Positions 1 through 5,129 of a stretch of DNA of 10,163 nucleotides are shown here, one piece after another. The notes under the pieces are model-generated. The model did not search any database, was not told the DNA's origin, and saw nothing but the letters and a program-made list of their open reading frames with translations. The translations under genes were made by a program, and so were the position numbers. Positions within the stretch are counted from its first letter, which is position 1. Every line of letters starts with the position of its first letter. The DNA comes from Candidatus Paceibacter sp. (GTDB lineage: Bacteria; Patescibacteriota; Minisyncoccia; UBA6257; GWB1-50-10): the NCBI GenBank assembly GCA_020724685.1, contig DYGP01000021.1, positions 1 to 10,163 on the forward strand. Direction: 5' to 3'.

Positions 1-377
1 AGTCCGAATTCGCGCGCACCCGGAACGCCGTAATAATTCGGCGCGGAACCCGTCTCAACGACAATCCGATCAAACGAGATTTCCTTGTCTCCGACAAAAA
101 CCTTCCGCGAAGAAAGGTCAATTAGCCGCGCTGTTCCTTCGACGATCTGCGCGACGTTCGGGGGAAATATCGCTCTCAGAGGTTCCGTAACGCTCGCCGG
201 ACTGAGTCCTCCCGTCGCAACTTCGTGAAGAAGGGGGGTAAAAACGAAATGATTCGTCTTGCTCACGATCGTGAGCGAGATCTCTCCCCGGCGCGCCCGG
301 GAAGCAAGTTTTCGCGCGACATACACGCCGCCGAATCCTCCGCCGACGATTACGATGCGTTTTTTCGGATCGTTCAT
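1..377 (-). CDS. NAD(P)/FAD-dependent oxidoreductase, NDH-2 type (partial, N-terminal 125 residues)
   Basis: The minus-strand frame opens with ATG at 377 and stays open to the window edge, so the C-terminus is missing. Residues 7-17 read RIVIVGGGFGG, the FAD-binding Rossmann GxGxxG motif, and are followed by a segment of the type TNHFVFTPLLHEVATGGLSP, which is typical of type II NADH dehydrogenases and related pyridine-nucleotide disulfide oxidoreductases. Family members oxidise NAD(P)H with FAD and pass electrons to quinone or another acceptor at the inner face of the membrane. The gene starts 9 nt after the stop of the DUF3298 gene with no convincing Shine-Dalgarno, so it is probably translated from the same mRNA. 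The NAD-binding half and the C-terminal membrane anchor lie outside the window, so the electron acceptor and the exact subfamily cannot be fixed. Confidence 0.85.
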   Translation of the reverse strand, partial: MNDPKKRIVIVGGGFGGVYVARKLASRARRGEISLTIVSKTNHFVFTPLLHEVATGGLSPASVTEPLRAIFPPNVAQIVEGTARLIDLSSRKVFVGDKEISFDRIVVETGSAPNYYGVPGAREFG

Positions 378-386
378 GTATCTGTT

Positions 387-1142
387 CTACATCCCCGACC
401 GCGCCATAACCGATTTCTGTTCCCCCATCGCTCCGGGAGCGACCTGATATTTCGGGAAATAGAAGGTGATCGCGCGATCATTGAAAACGAAATTCGAGAA
501 ATTTTCCGCGATCGGTTCCGTTCCCTCTTCAATCATCCTCTCAAGAAATCCGTCTCCCGATCCTCCGCCGAGCGCTGAGCTCATCTGTATCTTAAGATCC
601 TCGCGGACGTATTCCGAAATTCGATCAAGATATCTCCCGTCGTCCGGAAAAAGATCTCCGAGCACAACTTCGCGGCCGCTCTCGGCGTCGAAGTTGAATG
701 TTTTTAATTCCTGCCGCGCGTTCGCTCCTCCTTCAAACGAATCGAATCGGAGCACAAAACTTACAAACCGATCGTTGAACTGTTCCGCATCCCACCGCAC
801 GCCGAAGAAAAACGGGTGATCGGGCACCGCGGTCCGTTCCGATTCGGGAAGCGTCGCCTCCCGCGCGCTCCAGTTCTCCTCGGAATTTTCCCTGAACTCG
901 GAAAGTCTCCGGTCCACCTCGGCGCGGATAGAATCATTAAACGATTTGGGAAGATCGGGAAATTGGGGATATTCCCCCTCGATCAGATAAAGCGCCTGCG
1001 AATCGTCCGCAAGGGAAAAAACATGCACGGAAAGCGAATCGTCCGCGGCGGAGAAAATAAAGGGACTCACAAACGCTCCCGCGGCGAAACATACCGCTCC
1101 AACCGCAACCCACGCAAGAAATTTCGGATTCATGGAAACCAT
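387..1142 (-). CDS. Membrane-anchored DUF4163/DUF3298 (RsiV-like) protein
   Basis: A 251-aa protein. One hydrophobic segment at about residues 8-31 (LAWVAVGAVCFAAGAFVSPF core) acts as an uncleaved anchor or signal, so the rest should be extracytoplasmic. The middle part resembles DUF4163. The C-terminal stretch, with F-N-D-R-A-I-T-F-Y-F-P-K-Y-Q-V-A-P-G-A-M-G, fits the DUF3298 signature found in the sensor domain of RsiV anti-sigma factors and in stand-alone lipoprotein-like proteins. No sigma factor is nearby and no sigma-binding N-terminal domain is present, so an anti-sigma role is not supported. The start at 1142 is chosen because GGGAGG at 1152-1147 lies 4 nt upstream, the same spacing as for the histidine kinase gene; ATG 1133 is an alternative. 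The frame continues upstream to 1328, but that part overlaps uppS and is not plausible coding. It lies in an operon with the downstream oxidoreductase. Confidence 0.8.
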   Translation of the reverse strand: MVSMNPKFLAWVAVGAVCFAAGAFVSPFIFSAADDSLSVHVFSLADDSQALYLIEGEYPQFPDLPKSFNDSIRAEVDRRLSEFRENSEENWSAREATLPESERTAVPDHPFFFGVRWDAEQFNDRFVSFVLRFDSFEGGANARQELKTFNFDAESGREVVLGDLFPDDGRYLDRISEYVREDLKIQMSSALGGGSGDGFLERMIEEGTEPIAENFSNFVFNDRAITFYFPKYQVAPGAMGEQKSVMARSGM

Positions 1143-1146
1143 TGTA

Positions 1147-1152
1147 CCTCCC
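1147..1152 (-). promoter_or_regulatory. Shine-Dalgarno for the DUF3298 gene
   Basis: GGGAGG on the minus strand, 4 nt before ATG 1142 and 13 nt before ATG 1133. It favours the 1142 start. It is one of only two clear Shine-Dalgarno sites in the window. Confidence 0.6.
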
Positions 1153-1159
1153 GAAGGAA

Positions 1160-1185
1160 AAATAAAAAAGCCGCCGACGGGGCGG
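1160..1185 (-). terminator. Hairpin plus U-tract in the leader of the DUF3298 gene (possible attenuator)
   Basis: On the minus strand CCGCC (1185-1181), loop CCGTC and GGCGG (1175-1171) form a 5-bp all-GC stem, followed at once by CTTTTTTATTTTT. That is the layout of an intrinsic terminator, yet it sits 8-20 nt upstream of the Shine-Dalgarno of the DUF3298 gene and no minus-strand gene lies between it and uppS. It could attenuate the DUF3298-oxidoreductase operon or stop antisense transcription from uppS. The stem is short, so it may also be chance. Confidence 0.4.
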
Positions 1186-1222
1186 GTGTGGAAAAAGATT
1201 TTTCCGTCGGGAATATTTCGGG

Positions 1223-1228
1223 TATAAT
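1223..1228 (+). promoter_or_regulatory. -10 box of uppS, predicted leaderless
   Basis: A perfect TATAAT lies with only 7 nt between it and the uppS ATG at 1236. Normal spacing from -10 to the transcription start puts +1 at or within a base or two of the A of ATG, leaving no room for a Shine-Dalgarno. No good -35 is seen about 17 nt upstream (T-rich sequence around 1199-1205). Confidence 0.65.
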
Positions 1229-1235
1229 CCCTATC

Positions 1236-1940
1236 ATGCCAAACAGAATCCCCGCCCATGTGGCGATCATCATGGACGGCAACCGCCGCTGGGCGAAAAA
1301 GAAAGGGCTTCCCCCGTACGAAGGGCACCGCGAAGGCGCGAAACGGATGGACGGCGTCGCGGAAGCGGCTCGGGAACTCGGAGTCACCTATCTCACCGTA
1401 TGGGCGGCGTCCGTCGACAATCTCACGAAACGGACGAAAATCGAGGTTGATTTCCTTGCTTCCCTTTTCGAACAGGAGCTCGAGAGAATGATCTCATCGG
1501 GAACGCTCCAAAAAAACGAGGCACGCTTTCGCGTCATCGGAAAAGGCGCGGAGATGCTCGGAAACAAAGACCTCTCCGATCTCATCCGCCGCGCGGAGGA
1601 CGAGACGAAGCATTTCGAAAAACGCAATTTCACGATACTTTTCGGATACGACGGAAAAATGGAAATGAGGGACGCGATCGACGCGATACGGAAAGAAAAT
1701 TCCGACAGTCCGCTCTCGTACGAAAATGTGAAAAAAAGGCTCTCGACCGCGGAACTCCCGCCGGTCGATTTCGTTATTCGCACCGGAGGAGAGCCGCACT
1801 GGTCGGCGGGGTTTCTCATGTGGCACACCACCGACAGCCAGTTCTATTTCACCGAAATACTCTGGCCTGAATTCGGGAGGGAGGCGTTTGAAAAAGCTCT
1901 CGAAGATTATTCGACGCGCGAACAGCGCCGCGGAAAATAA
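1236..1940 (+). CDS. uppS: Undecaprenyl diphosphate synthase family cis-prenyltransferase
   Basis: A 234-aa cytosolic enzyme that condenses isopentenyl diphosphate onto farnesyl diphosphate to make the C55 lipid carrier precursor for peptidoglycan and other wall polymers. Region I is HVAIIMDGNRRWAKKKG (residues 8-24) with catalytic Asp14. GHREGAK (30-36) binds substrate, and LTVWAASVDN (53-62) replaces the usual LTxYAFSxEN. The C-terminal block has VDFVIRTGGE (177-186) and YFTEILWPEF (204-213). Two blocks deviate: GYDGKMEM (137-144) stands where NYGGRxEI is usual, and RTGGEPHWSAGFLMW stands where RTxGExRxSNFLLW is usual, so the second diphosphate-binding Arg is not in its normal place. Chain length of the product could therefore differ. 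ATG 1236 is chosen because homologues start just before this block; the upstream open frame is antisense to the DUF3298 gene. It is the only plus-strand gene here. Confidence 0.92.
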   Translation: MPNRIPAHVAIIMDGNRRWAKKKGLPPYEGHREGAKRMDGVAEAARELGVTYLTVWAASVDNLTKRTKIEVDFLASLFEQELERMISSGTLQKNEARFRVIGKGAEMLGNKDLSDLIRRAEDETKHFEKRNFTILFGYDGKMEMRDAIDAIRKENSDSPLSYENVKKRLSTAELPPVDFVIRTGGEPHWSAGFLMWHTTDSQFYFTEILWPEFGREAFEKALEDYSTREQRRGK

Positions 1941-2028
1941 ACTCCCCCGCGCGGATTTGACGAAATCTCTTTGATTGCGGATATCCGTTGCGAGGTTTTC
2001 CGGCAAGAGAACAAAAAAACAAAAGGGG

Positions 2029-3000
2029 TCAGAATATCTCCGTTCCCGAGAGCGCGAGGTATTGATTCAAAACGAGAAACGAACCGAGCACGAGAAGCAG
2101 GAGCGCTCCGTGAACGATGAGACGCGGATGCTGAATGCGTATTTTCACGAAAACAGTGAGTGCAAGCGCAAGCGCCACAAGCGTGATGAGCACCACGAAC
2201 ACGTACGTTGAGGTTCCGCGGGGAGTGAAGAACGCCCGCTCGAAAAGCGACGGCTTCCGCGAGTCGGAATCGGTTTGTTCCCCCCGGACATCTCCCAAAA
2301 ACTCTTTTTCGTTCTCAATGTCCCGCACCGCGACGAACGCTCCCGCGGTATCCGATGGAGCGGAAACATCGGGAACAATCTCGGCAAGAACCCTCCCTTC
2401 GCGGTCGGCGAGAACGTTTTCCGGATTCCTCCCTGACGGAGTACCGAGAAACTGCACGACAAACATCGCCTCTCTTCCCTGATAGGTCCCCTTCGCAACG
2501 CCGATACCGACTTCCGTGAAATTCTTCCCGAGAATGTTTCCTCGGTGTTTTTCGGAATTCATCCACGCCGCGACAACGTCCCCGGAATCGATGAAATTCA
2601 CAGCAAGATTTTCTCCCGCATACACGAAGTCATATCCCGCCTGATCGAACCAATACCACGGATCGATATCGCCCGGGCTCGTATGGGAAAAATATCCCCT
2701 TGTCGCCATATCGACGGCCTTGAGCCTGGCGGCCTGGGTGAGCACTTGGCTCTCCCGAAGCGGTTTCAGGTTATTTTCGGCCCTGTTTTCGTTCGTGAGA
2801 CTTGCAACAACGCCGGGAAGAATAGTGGAAAGGAACTTCGATTCCGGAACCACGAAAAACGCCTGCACGAAAAAAAGGAGTTCGAGAAAGAGAATTCCCG
2901 AGAGCATAAGCACGGTCGATTCCAAGCCAAACACGCGGGGCTCGTATCGATTTTCCTCGTTTGGAATAAGAAACTGTTTTATCGCGCGCTTTACGCTCAT
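2029..3000 (-). CDS. CAP-domain (SCP/PR1-like) membrane protein
   Basis: A 323-aa protein. An N-terminal cytoplasmic stretch leads to a membrane segment at about 29-51, then a CAP domain at about 62-188, a linker, and two more membrane segments at about 266-285 and 294-314. CAP hallmarks are visible: LTNENRAENNLKPL (68-81), YFSHTSP with His106, AGENLA with Glu130, AWMNSEKHRGNIL with Glu150 and His152, and VGIGVA...FVVQFLG. With three spans the CAP domain is expected outside the cell. Bacterial CAP proteins are common surface proteins whose activity is mostly unknown; binding or cleavage of wall or lipid ligands has been proposed for some. Its own promoter lies upstream and the gene is convergent with uppS, with 88 nt between the stop codons. 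No Shine-Dalgarno better than a weak purine run precedes ATG 3000. Family assignment is sure, function is not. Confidence 0.88.
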   Translation of the reverse strand: MSVKRAIKQFLIPNEENRYEPRVFGLESTVLMLSGILFLELLFFVQAFFVVPESKFLSTILPGVVASLTNENRAENNLKPLRESQVLTQAARLKAVDMATRGYFSHTSPGDIDPWYWFDQAGYDFVYAGENLAVNFIDSGDVVAAWMNSEKHRGNILGKNFTEVGIGVAKGTYQGREAMFVVQFLGTPSGRNPENVLADREGRVLAEIVPDVSAPSDTAGAFVAVRDIENEKEFLGDVRGEQTDSDSRKPSLFERAFFTPRGTSTYVFVVLITLVALALALTVFVKIRIQHPRLIVHGALLLLVLGSFLVLNQYLALSGTEIF

Positions 3001-3037
3001 AAGAAAAAATCTTCTCTCTTACATTGTATCATAGTTA

Positions 3038-3066
3038 ATTATAACATAAAAATAGGTAAAAAACAA
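3038..3066 (-). promoter_or_regulatory. Promoter of the CAP-domain gene
   Basis: Minus strand: TTGTTT (3066-3061), 17-nt spacer, TATAAT (3043-3038). It predicts a leader of about 30 nt before ATG 3000. The -35 lies inside the downstream arm of the histidine kinase terminator. A second -10-like TACAAT (3028-3023) lies downstream. Confidence 0.65.
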
Positions 3067-3095
3067 GAGCGCCTTTTTCAGACGCTCTTTTTCTT
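3054..3095 (-). terminator. Intrinsic terminator of the histidine kinase gene (bidirectional shape)
   Basis: A 7-bp stem AAGAGCG (3065-3071) with CGCTCTT (3083-3089) and an 11-nt loop. On the minus strand it starts 5 nt after the histidine kinase stop codon and is followed by GTTTTTTACC. The plus-strand side also has a T-run (3088-3095), so it may stop transcription both ways. Confidence 0.75.
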
Positions 3096-3756
3096 ATCTG
3101 GGAATCGAAAACGAAACGGAGATCGATTTTTCGTCGCAAGAAACTTCCGTCCCCCATCCGAGCATATCGCAAAAATTCTTCACGAGCGAGAGACCGATTC
3201 CGGTCCCCCTCTCTCCGCCTGTTCCTTTCTCATGTTTTCTCGAAAGATCGAAAAAACGGTCGAGAATCTCCCGATCGGGACATTTCTCTACATCGTTTTT
3301 CACCGTAAACACGATTTTTTCCGGAGATCTTTCGAAAAAGACGGAAACGGATCCTCCAATCGGCGTGAACTTCACGGCGTTCGAGATTATGTTCCGCGCG
3401 ACAATGTCAAACACCCTTCTCTCCGAATATATCTCACCGGAATCTCCTTCAATCGAAATTGATATCTTTTTCTTCTCAATCGTCTCCCTGTTGTTTAAAA
3501 CACCAAGGAGGCGAATTGCCGGATTGAAGGAGGAAAGCTCCGGTTTAAGGTTTTTTTCCTTCGCCCACTCGCATATTTCGGTGAGAAACCGCGCGGCATC
3601 GAGAGCCCGCTCTTTCCCCCGTAAAATCATATCCGAGTTCTGTTCCTGAGGATTTTCGATCAAATACTCGAAAATCTCGTAAAAATCGCTCGCAATTCCG
3701 CGTAAATCGTGGGCGACAACCGAAATTGCCGCATTGAACTTATCTTCCTGTACCAC
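3094..3756 (-). CDS. Sensorless histidine kinase core (HisKA-HATPase)
   Basis: A 220-aa soluble protein consisting only of a dimerisation/phosphoacceptor region (about 1-65) and a GHKL ATPase domain (about 75-220). The phosphoacceptor is His16 in SVVAHDLRG, without the usual proline after the H-box. The N box is RNIISNAVKFTP (121-132), the F box DRFF (166-169) and the G2 box GERGTGIGL (181-189). The G1 box, normally DxGxG, reads about VKNDVEKC (152-159) and lacks both glycines, which could weaken ATP binding. There is no membrane segment, PAS, GAF or HAMP domain, and no response regulator in the window, so it is an orphan kinase that probably gets its signal through a partner. The start is GTG 3756: GGAGG lies 4 nt upstream, and residues begin directly before the H-box helix. 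It has its own promoter and terminator, so it is monocistronic. Confidence 0.85.
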   Translation of the reverse strand: MVQEDKFNAAISVVAHDLRGIASDFYEIFEYLIENPQEQNSDMILRGKERALDAARFLTEICEWAKEKNLKPELSSFNPAIRLLGVLNNRETIEKKKISISIEGDSGEIYSERRVFDIVARNIISNAVKFTPIGGSVSVFFERSPEKIVFTVKNDVEKCPDREILDRFFDLSRKHEKGTGGERGTGIGLSLVKNFCDMLGWGTEVSCDEKSISVSFSIPR

Positions 3757-3760
3757 GCAA

Positions 3761-3765
3761 CCTCC
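3761..3765 (-). promoter_or_regulatory. Shine-Dalgarno deciding the GTG start of the histidine kinase
   Basis: GGAGG with a 4-nt spacer (TTGC) before GTG 3756. No ATG is available nearby in frame, and the site fixes the non-ATG start. Confidence 0.7.
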
Positions 3766-3800
3766 GAATCTGTTTTTAAATTATGTGATGATCCGGAAAA

Positions 3801-3829
3801 ATTATAAAATAAAAAACCAGCAAAATCAA
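3801..3829 (-). promoter_or_regulatory. Promoter of the histidine kinase gene
   Basis: Minus strand: TTGATT (3829-3824), 17-nt spacer, TATAAT (3806-3801). A start near 3794 gives a leader of about 38 nt that includes the Shine-Dalgarno. Confidence 0.7.
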
Positions 3830-3839
3830 GGAGTTTTGC
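3806..3839 (-). terminator. Probable terminator of the LD-carboxypeptidase gene
   Basis: Minus strand: GCAAAA (3839-3834), 8-nt loop, TTTTGC (3825-3820), then TGG and TTTTTTATTTT. The stem is AT-rich and weak, but it is the only candidate after the gene's stop at 3865. It overlaps the -35 and spacer of the histidine kinase promoter. Confidence 0.45.
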
Positions 3840-3864
3840 ATTTCACGCGAAAAACGGGATTTTC

Positions 3865-4836
3865 CTACTCAAGATATTTTTCGATGAGACTCACCCCTCC
3901 GATTCTTCCGGGAGAGGGACAGTCGAGCTTCGCCTTCGCCCCGACGGGAATCGTGAGGCTCGGAACGTCGTGTCCGAAATCGGCGTTGTAAAGTATGGGA
4001 AAATTGAATCCTTCCGTGGCGCGGAGAATGACGTCTTCAAGTACCGGAGGTTTCTCGAGCGCGGCCCACTTGTCATTGTCTTCCTCGATGGAACAGATGT
4101 TCGTCACCTTGCCCACAATCATGCCGTCGATCTTCTTGAATACCTTCGCGAGACGCAAACGCCAGAGATAATTATCAATCCCTTCAATCGTTTCATCCGT
4201 TTCCTCCCAGAAGAGTATCTTGTCGTCCCATTTCGGTTCGTACGGCGTCCCGATAAGCGAGAGGAGAATATTCAGATTTCCGCCGACAAGCGTTCCCTCC
4301 GTCTTTCCCTGTTTTAAAACCTTCCATTCCGTATATGCCGGAAGCTTTCCGGTTTCGCCCTTCGTAAGCGCATTTTTGAAATTTCTGACGGTGTACTTTC
4401 CTCCCTTCGTCTCCGAATCAAGACCGAGGATCATCGGACCGTGGAATGTCACAAGTCCCGTTTTTTCATGTATGGGATTCAGAAGTGTGGTAATGTCCGA
4501 GTATCCCATGAAAACTTTCGGGTTTTTTCTTATAATGTCCCAATCAATATCGGGAAGAAGCTGTATGGCGGCATATCCTCCGCTCGTGCAAAAAATCGCC
4601 TTCACCTCGTCGTCGGCGAACATCGCATGGAGATCCGAAAGCCGGTCTTCCCGCGTCCCCGCCTGATAGCTCGCGTGGACCTCAAGCGCTTTCGGACCGA
4701 GTTTCGGCCTGAATCCCATGGATTCAAGCGTTTTCATGCCTCTTGAAAGCTCTTGCTTTGAAACAACGGGAGTGGAGGGAGAAATGACTCCGACCACGTC
4801 TCCTTTCTTGATTTTCTGGGGTTTTATAATTTCCAT
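3865..4836 (-). CDS. LD-carboxypeptidase family protein (peptidase S66, LdcA/MccF fold)
   Basis: A 323-aa protein, the usual length for family S66. Members cleave the L,D bond of murein tetrapeptides during cell-wall recycling, or hydrolyse peptide-nucleotide antibiotics (MccF type). The Ser-Glu-His set is visible: Ser113 in MGYSDITTLL, Glu211 in LFWEETDE, and His289 in DFGHDVPSLTIPVG. The N-terminal domain opens with KKGDVVGVISPSTPV and has TREDRLSDLHAMFAD (61-75) and CTSGGYAAIQLLP (83-95), all family features. No signal peptide is seen, so it acts in the cytoplasm. The sequence alone does not separate LdcA from MccF; the MccF-like EGTLVGGNLNILLSLIGTPYEP block is present. ATG 4836 has no Shine-Dalgarno but follows a promoter very closely. 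It is a single-gene unit between the candidate ncRNA and the histidine kinase. Confidence 0.88.
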   Translation of the reverse strand: MEIIKPQKIKKGDVVGVISPSTPVVSKQELSRGMKTLESMGFRPKLGPKALEVHASYQAGTREDRLSDLHAMFADDEVKAIFCTSGGYAAIQLLPDIDWDIIRKNPKVFMGYSDITTLLNPIHEKTGLVTFHGPMILGLDSETKGGKYTVRNFKNALTKGETGKLPAYTEWKVLKQGKTEGTLVGGNLNILLSLIGTPYEPKWDDKILFWEETDETIEGIDNYLWRLRLAKVFKKIDGMIVGKVTNICSIEEDNDKWAALEKPPVLEDVILRATEGFNFPILYNADFGHDVPSLTIPVGAKAKLDCPSPGRIGGVSLIEKYLE

Positions 4837-4847
4837 AGGGCGGGTTT

Positions 4848-4877
4848 ATTGTACGCAGATAAAAAAAATTCCGTCAA
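4848..4877 (-). promoter_or_regulatory. Promoter of the LD-carboxypeptidase gene, nearly leaderless
   Basis: Minus strand: TTGACG (4877-4872), 18-nt spacer, TACAAT (4853-4848). Only 11 nt separate the -10 from ATG 4836, so the 5' leader should be about 5 nt with no Shine-Dalgarno. The -35 half-site is part of an inverted repeat, GTCAA-AC-TTGAC (4873-4884). Confidence 0.6.
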
Positions 4878-4903
4878 ACTTGACAGAAAACGGATAAAAT
4901 CGC

Positions 4904-5060
4904 AAAAAATCCCGCTTTAATGATTCCCGGCTGGAAGCCAAGTGGGTTTCCTCAGTCGGACGCAGGAAAACGTTTGTTGTTACATAGTTCTCTCATTGTA
5001 CCGAACTATATGGAATCCCTTTGAAAAATCATTTTGATCCGGAATCTTAAAAAGCGGGAC
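4904..5060 (-). ncRNA. Candidate structured small RNA, about 157 nt, unidentified
   Basis: There is no protein gene in 4837-5129. On the minus strand an extended -10 promoter is followed about 6 nt later by an RNA whose two ends pair. TCCCGCTTT (5059-5051) matches AAAGCGGGA (4918-4910) over 9 bp. After a small internal loop, GATTCCGG (5046-5039) pairs with CCGGGAATC (4930-4922) with one bulged G. The 3' arm runs straight into TTTTTT (4909-4904), so the closing stem also serves as terminator. Inside, ATAGTTC/GAACTAT (5013-5007 with 4994-4988) forms a hairpin extendable by a wobble and one pair. GGGATTCC (5023-5016) can pair with GGAAACCC (about 4954-4947) with one mismatch, and GGCT/AGCC forms a small hairpin near the 3' side. 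The rod with a central bulge is reminiscent of 6S RNA, but no 6S sequence hallmark is recognised. It matches no SRP RNA, tmRNA or RNase P feature I know. Confidence 0.6.
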
Positions 5061-5066
5061 ACGTTC

Positions 5067-5075
5067 ATTATAGCA
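5067..5075 (-). promoter_or_regulatory. Extended -10 promoter of the candidate small RNA
   Basis: Minus strand TGC-TATAAT (TG at 5075-5074, TATAAT 5072-5067). No -35 is recognised; the -35 zone is occupied by the ndk terminator. Transcription should start near 5060, one base before the first paired base of the RNA. Confidence 0.65.
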
Positions 5076-5076
5076 C

Positions 5077-5101
5077 AAAAAAAGAGGGGGCGCTCCCCCC
5101 T
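5077..5101 (-). terminator. Intrinsic terminator of the aspS-ndk operon
   Basis: Minus strand: AGGGGG (5101-5096), loop GAGCG, CCCCCT (5090-5085), then CTTTTTTT. It lies 29 nt after the ndk stop codon and directly before the extended -10 of the candidate small RNA. Confidence 0.85.
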
Positions 5102-5129
5102 TGTGGAAAACTCCGGAAAAATCCCGAAA

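Noticed and set aside
816..1235. N-terminal extension of uppS (140 codons before ATG 1236)
   Set aside because: The stretch is antisense to the DUF3298 gene, is basic low-quality sequence, and crosses the TATAAT box. Family alignment starts at 1236.
1978..1987. Perfect 10-nt palindrome CGGATATCCG between uppS and the CAP gene
   Set aside because: It has no loop, no T-run and no repeated copy nearby; it is compatible with chance. A weak AT stem at 1953-1966 is likewise too poor to call the uppS terminator.
1494..2006. A 170-codon minus-strand open frame under uppS
   Set aside because: It is a shadow of a confidently identified gene.
2545..3462. A 305-codon plus-strand open frame
   Set aside because: It crosses the CAP gene, its promoter, a terminator and the histidine kinase gene in antisense. 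No domain is recognisable.
4873..4884. Inverted repeat GTCAA-AC-TTGAC with a plus-strand TTGACA
   Set aside because: No plus-strand -10 lies at a proper distance and no plus-strand gene follows. It is short, and is noted only as a possible operator over the -35 of the carboxypeptidase promoter.
5007..5071. A short minus-strand ORF (about 20 codons) starting at an ATG overlapping the -10 of the candidate small RNA
   Set aside because: Its start codon lies within or before the -10 box and so would not be transcribed from that promoter; no Shine-Dalgarno.
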